Part shown: positions 1-8,616 of the stretch, in pieces | How the letters are laid out: every line of letters starts with the position of its first letter | Position numbering within the stretch: the stretch's first letter is position 1 | From: Clostridiales bacterium | Lineage (GTDB): Bacteria > Bacillota > Clostridia > Lachnospirales > Lachnospiraceae | Direction of reading: 5' to 3' | Assembly (NCBI GenBank): GCA_015655075.1 | Contig: JAATFT010000049.1 | Location: forward strand, 62,001 to 126,000 | Length of the DNA stretch: 64,000 nt | Notes under the pieces: model-generated | What the model saw: the letters and a program-made list of their open reading frames with translations, nothing else | Database searches by the model: none | Told to the model about the DNA's origin: nothing | Position numbers and translations under genes: made by a program

Positions 1-1710
1 CGCAATTATATCACGAATTTATCCCTTTCCAAAAGCAATGAGGTTGATGTGACAAAAGCACTTATGTTTTTGCAGAACAGAAGAAAAGAGCTGGAAGACA
101 GACAATTAAGCACGAAACTTTCCGTCCTGGAAAAGGAACTGGAAGAAGGGCTTAAACAGGAGGCATACCTTGATAGATTGGCTCTTCAGATGAAAGAAAC
201 AAAAGAAAAAGAAAAGGAACTGCAGAAAAAAAGAGATATCTATGAGAATACGGGATTTTCGGGAGATTTTCCCTCCTTATTTGCCTACCGGACCTATTTG
301 GAACAATTTCCGGTGATAAAAGAGAAATATAGAAATTATAAAGAGGTAAAACAGCAGAGGGACTTATTTGAGGAAAAACAATCCTCCCTGCAGAAACGTT
401 TACAGGATTACCGGGATGATTTTGCCGGCCTGCTCAGGCAGAAGATGGAGGAACTGGGCGCCTTAAAGGATGACATAACTGCGAAAGAAGAAGAAAAGGC
501 GGCCTTTGGGGAAGAGGAGGAAAGAGTACTTGGTGAAAATAAAAAAAGACGGGTGATCTGTTCTTTTATTCCTGCTATTTCCGGTATTGCGGGTATATTT
601 ATTTTTATGGGGAATCCTGTTTTAACAGGATTGTTTTCCTTAGGTTTACTTGCAGGCATCGTTATGTTTTTTTTATTTACAAGGCGTATCCAAAAACGGA
701 ATCATAACAGGGAGCTTAAAAGTAAGGAGTATGAAAAAGCAATTGCGTTGCAAAAGGATAAAGTGGGCGCTGTCCTGATACAGTTTCAGGCAGAGGATGA
801 AAAGACTTTAAAGAAAAAGTACGAGGAAGCTCTTAGGCAGGAAATGGCTTATGAACATCTCCAGAAGCAAAAAAGAGATTATAGGGAACAGACGGAGCTT
901 TTAAGTAAGAGGCTTGCCGCATTGGAACAGGAGCTTATTAACTATTTAAACCGCTTGGACCTTAAGACAAATACAGCCGGCAGTACTTTTTTGGATGATG
1001 GCAGGATGGAGGAATCTGAGGATTTTATTACACGGCAGCTGCAGGCTATTCTAAGAAATCAGGAATCATTAACAAAGGAATCGGAAAACTTACGGCTTCA
1101 AAAAGAGAAGCTGAAATGGGAGTTGGTATCCTTGGAAAACAATGAAGAAAAACTATTGGAGAATCAGGAGTTATATAAGGAATTATTGGAACAGAAAAAT
1201 GAAAATGACCTGGAACTGGAAGCAATTAAACTGTCCATTGAAACAATTAACAGTCTGTCTGTTGATATCCATGACAGCTTCGGAAGAAAATTAAATGATT
1301 TGGTATCGGATTTAACCATAGAACTGACGAATCATAAATACCGGGACATTAAGATAGATGAGAAATTAAACATGAAGGTTGGTTATCGGGATAATTATGT
1401 ACAATTTAATCAATTAAGTGCAGGAACCATAGAACAATTATATTTTGCCCTGCGGATGTCCGTATCGGATCTGGTATATGCACAGGGAGTTATGCCCGTC
1501 CTTTTAGACGACAGTTTCGCTTTATATGATGATAAAAGAACGAAAGCAGCTCTTTTATATCTTTCAAAAAGCAGACAGGGGCAGGTGCTTTTGTTTACCT
1601 GTCACAACAGGGAAAAATCCATTCTGGATGATTTAAATATTAATTATAATTATATAGATTTATCAAAAGAGGGTAAAATGAACTCATTTAACGGAACTCA
1701 TTTAATATAA
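1..1710 (+). CDS. AAA-type ATPase, C-terminal part (YhaN/SbcC-like), 5' end outside window
   Basis: This is the 3' part of a gene whose reading frame is open from base 1, so the start lies upstream. The visible protein is mostly long coiled coil (Glu/Lys/Gln-rich heptads). A hydrophobic double segment around residues 185-230, counted from base 1, is flanked by basic residues and looks like a membrane hairpin. The C-terminus carries the second half of an ABC/SMC-type ATPase: the signature LSAGTIEQLYFALR, then a Walker B region (VMPVLLDDSFALYDD) and a switch-like TCHNRE. This arrangement fits the YhaN family of SbcC/Rad50-like ATPases, which have a membrane hairpin in the coiled coil. A partner nuclease (YhaO/SbcD-like) would be expected upstream, outside the window. 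The biochemical role is not established from sequence. Confidence 0.75.
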   Translation, partial: RNYITNLSLSKSNEVDVTKALMFLQNRRKELEDRQLSTKLSVLEKELEEGLKQEAYLDRLALQMKETKEKEKELQKKRDIYENTGFSGDFPSLFAYRTYLEQFPVIKEKYRNYKEVKQQRDLFEEKQSSLQKRLQDYRDDFAGLLRQKMEELGALKDDITAKEEEKAAFGEEEERVLGENKKRRVICSFIPAISGIAGIFIFMGNPVLTGLFSLGLLAGIVMFFLFTRRIQKRNHNRELKSKEYEKAIALQKDKVGAVLIQFQAEDEKTLKKKYEEALRQEMAYEHLQKQKRDYREQTELLSKRLAALEQELINYLNRLDLKTNTAGSTFLDDGRMEESEDFITRQLQAILRNQESLTKESENLRLQKEKLKWELVSLENNEEKLLENQELYKELLEQKNENDLELEAIKLSIETINSLSVDIHDSFGRKLNDLVSDLTIELTNHKYRDIKIDEKLNMKVGYRDNYVQFNQLSAGTIEQLYFALRMSVSDLVYAQGVMPVLLDDSFALYDDKRTKAALLYLSKSRQGQVLLFTCHNREKSILDDLNINYNYIDLSKEGKMNSFNGTHLI

Positions 1711-1753
1711 ATAAATTCTTATTTGTTAGACTGAAAGAAGTAAAGAGGGAATT

Positions 1754-4204
1754 ATGGGAAATAATATTAAAAACAATCAAAACAGAACAGGCGGTAACAG
1801 AGGGCATAAAGACGGAAGCCCCGGAAAAAACACGGCTCCGCATAAGAAGGCGAAGCAAAGCCGTACCGGCAGGGGAGGAAAAGTAAAGCACCGTTCCCGC
1901 TTTAGAAGAAGACTCCGCTGGGTATTTCTTATCTCCAGTTTAGTGTTTTCACTGACCATGTTAACTGGAATCCTGATTTTTTATATCATGTACGGGGATG
2001 ATTTTACCCGTTATCAGAAGGAAGCGGGGCAATTGGTAGAAGAGTCGGACTTAGAAACTTTCAGGCAGACAGAAACCAGCCTGGTGTATGATGTAAACGG
2101 GGATCTGATTTCCGCATTAAAGGGAGCCAAGGATGTTTATTACATTGAGTATAAAGATATTCCCGAATATGCGGTAGAGGCTATGATAGCCATAGAAGAC
2201 AAAAAATTCATGAAACATGCGGGGGTTGATTTAAAAGCCAATGTCCGTGCCTTTATAGCCCTGGTCAAACATAAAGGCGGTGTAACCCAGGGTGCGAGCA
2301 CCATTACCCAGCAGCTTGCCAGAAATATATATTTAACCAATGAGGTAAGCATAGAGAGAAAATTAAAGGAAATCTTTATCTCCGTAGAACTGGAAAAGAA
2401 ATATAGCAAAAACCAGATTATGGAATTTTATTTGAATAATATCTATTTTGCAAACGGTTATTACGGAATACAGGCGGCAAGCAAGGGATATTTTAATAAG
2501 CAGGTGGATAAACTAAGTTTATCCCAGATTGCATTTTTATGTGCGATACCCAATAACCCTACCACTTATGATCCTCTGGAGCATCCGGATAACACAAAGA
2601 AGCGCCGGGACCGAATATTGCTTCAGATGATGGAAGACGGCTGGATAGGGGAGGAAGAATATGATGCTGCCTGCAATGAAGAAATTGAACTGGTGCAAAA
2701 AAAGGTCAGCAAAAATAATTATGTGGAAACCTATGTATTTTATTGTGCTACCAGAGCTTTAATGGCTGAACAGGGCTTTGAATTCCGGAATGAATTCGAC
2801 AGCGACGAGGACCGTCAGGATTATGAAGATAAATACACGGAGCTTTATAACCAGTATCAGAGATCTTTATATACGGAGGGCTACCGTATTTATACCTCTA
2901 TTGATTTAAAGAAGCAAAATGAATTGCAGGACGCGGTGGATGAAAACCTGAAAGACTATAAGGATAAAAATGAAGAAGGCATTTATTCTCTCCAGGGTGC
3001 CGCCGTATCCATTGATAACAGTACCGGAAGGGTGGCTGCCATTGTGGGAGGCAGGTATCAGAATACCTCCGGCTATACCTTAAACCGGGGATATCAAAGC
3101 TTCAGGCAGCCCGGAAGTTCCATTAAGCCCCTGATTGTTTATACCCCTTCCTTTGAAAAGGGGTATTATCCCGATGATATTGTGGTGGATAAAAAATTCA
3201 AAGGGGGGCCTTCTAATGCCGACGATGCTTATTTAGGTAAAATAACAGTACGCAAGGCCGTGGAAAAATCGAGGAACACCATTGCATGGAAGTTGTTTGA
3301 GGAGCTTACTCCAAAGGTCGGTTTATCCTATCTGCTGGACATGAACTTTAGCAAGATAGATGAAAACGACTATTATCCGGCAGCTTCCCTGGGCGGATTT
3401 ACCACAGGAGTAAGTCCCGTTGAGATGACGGCGGGATATGCCACCATAGAAAATGACGGGGTTTACAGGGAACCAACCTGTATTATCAAGATACTGGATT
3501 CCCAGGAAAATACTATAGTGGGTGAGAATAAAGCCAAAAAAAGAATCTATGACGTCAATGCGGCAAGGATAATGACCGACGTTTTAACCGGCGTCATAAA
3601 GCGGGGGACCGGAGCAGGTTTGGAACTTGATAATATGAACAGTGCCGGCAAAACCGGAACCACCGATGAGAAAAAAGACGGCTGGTTTATAGGCTATACC
3701 CCTTATTATACAACGGGAGTATGGGTGGGGTATGATATTCCCAAAGCAATGGCTGAATTGTCCGGTGCATCTTTCCCGGGTTCCATCTGGAAACAATATA
3801 TGAATGCAATCCATGAGGGATTGGAAAACAAAGAATTTGCCTCCTATGAAGATAACAGAGAGCCTAAGGATACAGAAGAGGAAACCGTAGAAACCGAGGA
3901 GGAGACTACTATGGAGACAACGGACAGCCTGGACTCCTTAGACGGCAATACACAGTCCGAAGACCAGAACAGCGGTGACGGAGATTCCCAAGAGGAAACG
4001 TGGGAATTGCCGGAAAATTCCGAGGACTGGCCGGAAGAGGAAACGGATGATGATAATAACAGTGATGACCAGGATGACGGCTCCACCTATGAGGACGGCC
4101 AGACTCCTCCCGGAAACGGCGGTGACGACAGTGACGACGATTACTGGAGCGATGAAGACAGCTGGAATAACCGGAAAAACAGTGCAAACGAGGGGGCACC
4201 GTAA
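1754..4204 (+). CDS. Class A penicillin-binding protein (PBP1a-like, bifunctional)
   Basis: This is a peptidoglycan synthase that polymerises lipid II and cross-links stem peptides outside the membrane. The order is: a basic Asn/Gly/Lys-rich cytoplasmic tail (about 1-55), one membrane anchor (about 56-78), a GT51 transglycosylase with EDKKFMKHAGVD and GASTITQQLARNIYL, then a transpeptidase with the SxxK motif in PGSSIKPL, SRN in EKSRNT and KTGTT. After about residue 700 there is a long tail rich in Asp, Glu, Ser and Thr. Such disordered acidic tails are common in clostridial PBP1 and the role is unknown. GAGGGA lies 5-6 bases before the ATG. A 13-bp hairpin follows the gene. The length (816 aa) is normal for the family. 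Confidence 0.95.
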   Translation: MGNNIKNNQNRTGGNRGHKDGSPGKNTAPHKKAKQSRTGRGGKVKHRSRFRRRLRWVFLISSLVFSLTMLTGILIFYIMYGDDFTRYQKEAGQLVEESDLETFRQTETSLVYDVNGDLISALKGAKDVYYIEYKDIPEYAVEAMIAIEDKKFMKHAGVDLKANVRAFIALVKHKGGVTQGASTITQQLARNIYLTNEVSIERKLKEIFISVELEKKYSKNQIMEFYLNNIYFANGYYGIQAASKGYFNKQVDKLSLSQIAFLCAIPNNPTTYDPLEHPDNTKKRRDRILLQMMEDGWIGEEEYDAACNEEIELVQKKVSKNNYVETYVFYCATRALMAEQGFEFRNEFDSDEDRQDYEDKYTELYNQYQRSLYTEGYRIYTSIDLKKQNELQDAVDENLKDYKDKNEEGIYSLQGAAVSIDNSTGRVAAIVGGRYQNTSGYTLNRGYQSFRQPGSSIKPLIVYTPSFEKGYYPDDIVVDKKFKGGPSNADDAYLGKITVRKAVEKSRNTIAWKLFEELTPKVGLSYLLDMNFSKIDENDYYPAASLGGFTTGVSPVEMTAGYATIENDGVYREPTCIIKILDSQENTIVGENKAKKRIYDVNAARIMTDVLTGVIKRGTGAGLELDNMNSAGKTGTTDEKKDGWFIGYTPYYTTGVWVGYDIPKAMAELSGASFPGSIWKQYMNAIHEGLENKEFASYEDNREPKDTEEETVETEEETTMETTDSLDSLDGNTQSEDQNSGDGDSQEETWELPENSEDWPEEETDDDNNSDDQDDGSTYEDGQTPPGNGGDDSDDDYWSDEDSWNNRKNSANEGAP

Positions 4205-4253
4205 AAAGTAGCTATATTAATTATTATAGGAACGAAAATATAGATAATAAATT

Positions 4254-4298
4254 AAAATAGCTATCCTCCGGTTTACTGGAAGGGGATAGCTATTTTTC
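4254..4298 (+). terminator. Hairpin terminator after the PBP gene
   Basis: There is a perfect 13-bp stem, AAAATAGCTATCC (4254-4266) with GGATAGCTATTTT (4284-4296), and a 17-base loop. It sits between the PBP stop codon and the convergent prs gene, so it may serve both directions. Confidence 0.7.
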
Positions 4299-4368
4299 AG
4301 ACAGGATGCGCATGACGCACTGGTAGAAGGCTGCTGCTGGAGTGAGAATCGTGAGACCTCTTTTCCGC

Positions 4369-5538
4369 CTATTTCTTATATTTATTTAAAATATTCTGGA
4401 TTCTTTCCGTAGGACTTAATAATTTACTGATAGAAGAATCATGATTTAAAGTATCGATTAGTAAGGCAATATATTTGCTCATATCCACACTGATATAATA
4501 TGGCCTGGATAACAATTCTTCGGTTTGGTACACTAAGTTGGTGGTTAAAACCCGGTATATCAGCCCTTGCTCATACGCTTCGTCAAATTTGGACATGCCG
4601 CTGGTGAATAAACCGAAGGTGGCGGCCACAAAGATCTTTCCGGCCTTTTGTCTTTTTAATTCTTTGGCAACATCAATCATACTTTCACCGGAGGAAATCA
4701 TATCATCAATAATCAACATGTCCTTGCCTTCCACATCGGAACCTAAATATTCATGTGCGACAATGGGATTACGCCCATTGATGATAGTTGTATAATCACG
4801 GCGTTTATAAAACATACCCAGATCTACGCCAAGGACATTGGCAAAATAAACGGCACGGTTCATGCCGCCTTCATCCGGGCTGATAATCATCATATGTTCC
4901 GCATCAAGCTTAAGATCCGGTATCTTTTTTAATAATGCCTTAATAAACTGGTAAGTAGGCTGGACGGTTTCAAAGCTCTTTAATGGAATCGCATTTTGAA
5001 CACGTGGATCATGAGCATCAAAAGTAATAATACTTTCCACGCCCATATTGGTTAATTCCTGCAGGGCCAGAGCACAATCCAAGGACTCCCTGGAGCTGCG
5101 CCTGTGCTGGCGGCTTTCGTATAAGAAAGGCATAATTACAGTAATTCTGCGGGCTTTGCCGCCTACGGCTGCAATAATCCTCTTTAAATCCTGATAGTGG
5201 TCATCCGGTGACATATGGTTGGTATGTCCGCAAACGGTGTAAGTTAAGCTGTAATTGCAAACGTCCAAAAGCAGATATAAATCGAAACCACGTACGGATT
5301 CCCTGATTACGCCCTTTGCTTCACCGGTACCAAATCTGGGGCAGCCTGCATCAATCAGGTAGGAATCCCGCTGGTAACCTGCAAAGGCAATTGTGGAAGT
5401 GTGCTCGTTCTCTCTGTCCTTACGCCATTCCACAATATAATCGTTTACCTTCTGTCCCAGCGCTTTACTGCTCTCCAGAGATATAATACCTAATGTACCG
5501 ACCGGTATCGTTTCAAAAATTTTTTCTTGCTGCGGCAT
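4369..5538 (-). CDS. prs: Ribose-phosphate pyrophosphokinase (long clostridial form)
   Basis: It makes PRPP from ribose 5-phosphate and ATP for nucleotide, His and Trp synthesis. The fold is recognisable from the duplicated phosphoribosyltransferase layout: a FGTGEAKGVIRESVRG segment in the N half, YQDLKRIIAAV, and the PRPP-binding loop MLIIDDMISSGES in the C half. At 389 aa it is clearly longer than the usual 310-320 aa enzyme, and the loop differs from the usual VDDMIDTGGT (Ser-Ser-Gly-Glu instead of Asp-Thr-Gly-Gly). The start is set at 5538 because GGAGG lies 8 bases before that ATG; an in-frame ATG at 5553 overlaps the ribosome site and is unlikely. The gene lies downstream of the dnaI-like gene on the same strand. 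Confidence 0.85.
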   Translation of the reverse strand: MPQQEKIFETIPVGTLGIISLESSKALGQKVNDYIVEWRKDRENEHTSTIAFAGYQRDSYLIDAGCPRFGTGEAKGVIRESVRGFDLYLLLDVCNYSLTYTVCGHTNHMSPDDHYQDLKRIIAAVGGKARRITVIMPFLYESRQHRRSSRESLDCALALQELTNMGVESIITFDAHDPRVQNAIPLKSFETVQPTYQFIKALLKKIPDLKLDAEHMMIISPDEGGMNRAVYFANVLGVDLGMFYKRRDYTTIINGRNPIVAHEYLGSDVEGKDMLIIDDMISSGESMIDVAKELKRQKAGKIFVAATFGLFTSGMSKFDEAYEQGLIYRVLTTNLVYQTEELLSRPYYISVDMSKYIALLIDTLNHDSSISKLLSPTERIQNILNKYKK

Positions 5539-5630
5539 TCTATTGACCTCCAATGAAATTTGTTTAAAACAGTTTATACTCTTGCTAAAAACTGTCGTTC
5601 TATGTATGGGAAAATGTCCATTAACGTTAT

Positions 5631-5672
5631 ACCATTAACCATTTATTTAGTCAAGGTTAAATGGTTAAATGG
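5631..5672. repeat. AT-rich inverted repeat between prs and dnaI
   Basis: CCATTAACCATTTA and TAAATGGTTAAATGG form a nearly perfect stem of about 14 bp with a short loop. It has no clear U-run in the minus direction. It could be an RNA hairpin ending the dnaI message or a binding site upstream of prs; nothing in the sequence decides between these. Confidence 0.4.
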
Positions 5673-5682
5673 AGAATATACG

Positions 5683-6669
5683 TTAAAATAACTTTTTAAG
5701 CCGTATATCCTCCCCTGCAATTTTAAGGAGGGAATAGTTACTGGCAATCCTGGAAAAAACACGTTCACTGTAAAGGGTATTGATATTATCCAGGGACAGA
5801 TTAGTTGATATAATAGTGGATTTTTGCCGTAAGAAACGTTCGTTAATACATAAATATAATTGTACATTTATGAAGGAGTTGTTTAATTCCGTACCTAAAT
5901 CGTCGATAATCAGTAAATCGCAGTCCAATATATAATCGAACTGGTTCTGGAATTCAAAACTATCTTCTCCCTTGCCAAACTTATTTTTCTCCAGGATATC
6001 AAAGAGCTGGAAAGCGGTCAGATAAATAACCGTGTGGGCCCTGTCCAAAAGCTCTTTGGCAATGCAGTTGGCAAGAAAGGTTTTGCCCACACCGGTATTG
6101 CCGTATAGTAAAAGATTATTATATTCCTCATCAAAATGATTAATATAATTCCAGCAGACTTCCAGAACCTTTTTTATATTCTCCCGGGGAGACATTTTAG
6201 TGCTTGGATCAACATAATCTTCCGAATAATAATCGCAGGAAAAGGTATTAAAATTTTCTCTCATAATAGCAGTTTTTATATTGGACTGGGAATAGACAAT
6301 ATCCACAATGGCCTGTTTAAAGCAATGGCATTTTTCATTGCCGATATAACCGGTATCTTTGCAGTCCGGGCAGTGATAGGTCGGCTGTAAATAGTCAAAA
6401 GGATACCCGTGTTTCACTAATAATGCCGCTCTCTTACCGGAAGCCTCCTCCGTCATCTTCCTTAAAGCGGACAAAGGCTTGTCGTCTCCCGTTAAAAGAA
6501 GTCTGGCACTTTCCACCGCGCAGGTAACGACGGCATCGTCAATTTCTTTTAATTCCGGAATGACACGGTAAACCTCTTCCGTCCGGATATCCAGAGTATG
6601 CTTGTTTTTCAGCTGTCTTGTATCATATTCACGCAAAATCTTATTATATTGATAATTCTTTAAAGCCAT
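5683..6669 (-). CDS. dnaI: DnaI/DnaC-type helicase-loader ATPase
   Basis: This is an AAA+ ATPase of the replicative helicase-loader family. The N-terminal part has a zinc-ribbon-like set of cysteines (C100, C103, C114, C116 in CPDC...CHC), followed by Walker A GNTGVGKT (190-197) and Walker B DLLIIDDLG (251-259). That is the layout of Bacillus DnaI, which loads DnaB-type helicase. The start at 6669 (MALKNY, 328 aa) has AAAGGAG nine bases upstream; the longer ORF start at 6714 has none. It follows a dnaD-like gene on the same strand, as in the primosome operons of Clostridia, with a MITE-like element between them. IstB-like transposition helpers share the ATPase core, but the neighbours argue for a primosome role. 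Confidence 0.85.
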   Translation of the reverse strand: MALKNYQYNKILREYDTRQLKNKHTLDIRTEEVYRVIPELKEIDDAVVTCAVESARLLLTGDDKPLSALRKMTEEASGKRAALLVKHGYPFDYLQPTYHCPDCKDTGYIGNEKCHCFKQAIVDIVYSQSNIKTAIMRENFNTFSCDYYSEDYVDPSTKMSPRENIKKVLEVCWNYINHFDEEYNNLLLYGNTGVGKTFLANCIAKELLDRAHTVIYLTAFQLFDILEKNKFGKGEDSFEFQNQFDYILDCDLLIIDDLGTELNNSFINVQLYLCINERFLRQKSTIISTNLSLDNINTLYSERVFSRIASNYSLLKIAGEDIRLKKLF

Positions 6670-6707
6670 AGGGGAACTCTCCTTTAAATATTGGCAGGAC
6701 CAATAGT

Positions 6708-6905
6708 AAACCAACGTTACTATTCACAGCTCTGCAAAAAATCAGCAGTTCTATGAACAGTAACACGTTTCGCGATGCACACAAAAGGCAAAATCAGCAT
6801 TTTGGCGCTGCTATACTCCGGTTTTCTGTGACTTTCGCTTCGCTGCACTCACAAAAAACACGTCGAGTTTATCGGCTGTGAACAGTAACAAACCAACGTA
6901 CTATT
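6708..6905. mobile_element. MITE-like non-coding element between dnaD and dnaI
   Basis: Terminal inverted repeats GTTACTATTCACAGC (6716-6730) and GCTGTGAACAGTAAC (6875-6889) match at 14 of 15 positions. A 10-base direct repeat AAACCAACGT is present at 6708-6717 and again at 6890-6899. There is no credible ORF. The layout (inverted ends, flanking direct repeat, about 180 bp) fits a miniature inverted-repeat element inserted in the primosome gene pair. The direct repeat overlaps the left arm by two bases, so the exact duplication is uncertain. Confidence 0.5.
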
Positions 6906-6913
6906 GTTACGGT

Positions 6914-8044
6914 TTATTGCTGTTTATGTAATAACTTCTGCTCCATGGAAGAATAATCTTCCTCCGTATAAGCCCTTTGGGGAAATGCATTAAAACGGTT
7001 GGAAGGGGAAGGCTTTGCAGTAGCCGCAGGCTTGTTATTTGCTTTTGAGGCAGCGTTTTTTATATGTTCTTCATCCAGTTTAGCTATTTCTGACAGCTCT
7101 TTTACGCTTTTCTTATGCCAGTTCTCCAGTATCTTATCCGCATATTTAAAGTCCGGTTTCTGGGTCTGAAGAATGGTACGGTTACACGCTTCTACAATAA
7201 TTTCATTGGAAAAACCCCATTTGTTAAGCCATTTATTGATATACTGTTTTTCAATCTGGCCGGGAGCGCGGTTTAAACCGAACGCCTTGTTCACCGCGTT
7301 GTAATTGCTGTTATAAAGCGCGGTGGCAGCCTCCGCCTTTTCCACCGTATCAATGCCTTCTTCTGCCCAGGACATGGCTACGGCTTCAATATAAGAAGGA
7401 TTCTTTTTATTCTTGGACACACAATATTCATACAGGTACATAATCAATTCTGCCGAGAAACCCACGCTTTCGTAAAGGTACAGGATTAATTGAAGATCCA
7501 TTGGCTTAATTAACCGGTCCAGGTAAATCTCGATAATATTTAACAGCCACTTGACCTCGTCCGTATTAGTAAGCTGTTTAATCTGCGTTTCCGAATAAGT
7601 GGGCTTTTCAAATCTTTGGCCTGGAACCGGCTCCTTTTCTTCCGGTAACGGGGCGGTTTCTTTTTTCTTTTGAGGTTCGGGGAAAACAAAAGTATCGGCG
7701 GGAGCGGTTTCTTCCATCATATTATCCGTTTCACGGCTGATAGCGTAAATATCATTTACGGTGATGGAAATAATTTCGTTGTCGGTATTGCGCAGCAGGG
7801 ATATTAAATTAATCCTTTCCCAGTAACACAGAGCACGGATAATATCCTTTTCCGTATCGTCCAAGCGGTCTGCAACGGAAGAGATCGTAATCCGGGTATC
7901 CGCGGTACTGTTAATACACCGGAGCAGATACAGATATACCTTTACATAAGAACCATTGGCGGAGGGCATAAAATTGTCAATAAATAAATTCGGTATGCTG
8001 GTAGTTTCTGAAACACTATTGGAATTTAATTTAATTGTACTCAT
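6914..8044 (-). CDS. DnaD/DnaB_2-domain replication initiation protein
   Basis: The 376-aa protein has an N-terminal winged-helix-like segment (LFIDNFMPSANGSYVKVYLYLLRC is typical of clostridial DnaD proteins), an acidic Pro-rich linker, then two DnaB_2-type helical domains. The last of these contains the YINKWLNKWGFSNEIIVEACN stretch near residue 280, ending in the ILENWHKK motif usual for this family. DnaD/DnaB proteins remodel origin DNA and recruit the helicase loader, and the next gene is that loader. The start at 8044 (MSTIKL) has AGGAG ten bases upstream; the ORF extends to 8077 without a ribosome site. Its promoter region holds the tandem repeats and DnaA boxes described separately. 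Confidence 0.85.
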   Translation of the reverse strand: MSTIKLNSNSVSETTSIPNLFIDNFMPSANGSYVKVYLYLLRCINSTADTRITISSVADRLDDTEKDIIRALCYWERINLISLLRNTDNEIISITVNDIYAISRETDNMMEETAPADTFVFPEPQKKKETAPLPEEKEPVPGQRFEKPTYSETQIKQLTNTDEVKWLLNIIEIYLDRLIKPMDLQLILYLYESVGFSAELIMYLYEYCVSKNKKNPSYIEAVAMSWAEEGIDTVEKAEAATALYNSNYNAVNKAFGLNRAPGQIEKQYINKWLNKWGFSNEIIVEACNRTILQTQKPDFKYADKILENWHKKSVKELSEIAKLDEEHIKNAASKANNKPAATAKPSPSNRFNAFPQRAYTEEDYSSMEQKLLHKQQ

Positions 8045-8097
8045 ATTGCTCTGACTCCTATCTGTGTGTCTTGACACATAACTTCCTTTGCCATGTC

Positions 8098-8356
8098 ATT
8101 AGATCATGAAATAAAGCGTGTTCATGATCTTGCTGCGACCCTCGGAATCTGCAAGCAAGCTTGCAATTACTCATTCCGCTTCATTAGCTCATAAACAAAA
8201 AACGTGTTTATGAGCTTGCTGCGACCATCGGAAATTTCAAGCAAGCTTGAATTTCCTCGTTTCGCTTTCATTAGCTCATAAACAAAAAACGTGTTTATGA
8301 GCTTGTTACTTCAGTCGGAAATTTCAAGCAAGCTTGAATTTCCTCGTTTCGCTTTC
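8098..8356. repeat. Three tandem copies of an about 86-bp palindromic repeat
   Basis: The units are at 8098-8182, 8183-8269 and 8270-8356. Each has a first hairpin (copies 2 and 3: AGCTCATAAAC / GTTTATGAGCT) and a second palindrome (TTCAAGC-AA-GCTTGAA). Copy 1 differs in both hairpins, but on both arms: AGATCATGAA / TTCATGATCT, and TGCAAGC / GCTTGCA. Pairing is therefore kept. A partial unit holding the second palindrome and the tail lies at about 34251-34293. No ORF covers the block. Confidence 0.8.
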
Positions 8357-8422
8357 ATTATATCATAGGTAAGAATATAAGGAAATAGGCCATTTTTCTG
8401 GAAACAGCCGAAAAATTTTTTT

Positions 8423-8449
8423 TGTGGATAATGTGGATAGTGTGGATAA
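8423..8449 (-). promoter_or_regulatory. Cluster of three contiguous DnaA boxes
   Basis: Three 9-mers stand head to tail without spacing: TGTGGATAA (8423-8431), TGTGGATAG (8432-8440) and TGTGGATAA (8441-8449). The consensus DnaA box is TTATCCACA, whose complement is TGTGGATAA, so two are perfect and one has a single mismatch. The cluster lies downstream of murC and upstream of the dnaD-like gene. Confidence 0.75.
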
Positions 8450-8586
8450 TGGAGTATACAAAAAATGTAAAATAATGTAATATTGAGTAGAAATCAATAA
8501 AAGCCGGTAATCTAAAATTAATTTTACTAATGTTGTAGAAAAAGATTGTATCAGTTAAGAAATCCACAGCCCTATCCCCGTTAAAT

Positions 8587-8616
8587 TGTTGATAAGGTTG
8601 TGGATAATGTGGATAA
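8587..8616 (-). promoter_or_regulatory. Second DnaA-box cluster, abutting the murC stop codon
   Basis: Two perfect boxes lie head to tail, TGTGGATAA at 8599-8607 and 8608-8616, and a one-mismatch TGTTGATAA is at 8587-8595. The roughly 135 bases between this and the first cluster are strongly AT-rich. The arrangement resembles a DnaA-binding locus. It is not beside dnaA, so I do not call it oriC. Confidence 0.7.

Noticed and set aside
3844-4211. Overlapping ORFs opposite and beside the PBP tail (80, 96 and 78 aa)
   Set aside because: They arise from the low-complexity Asp/Glu/Ser codons of the tail in other frames.
8366-8616. Chromosomal replication origin
   Set aside because: DnaA boxes and AT-rich DNA are present, but dnaA/dnaN are not adjacent, and skew cannot be judged from this window. 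Reported only as DnaA-box clusters.
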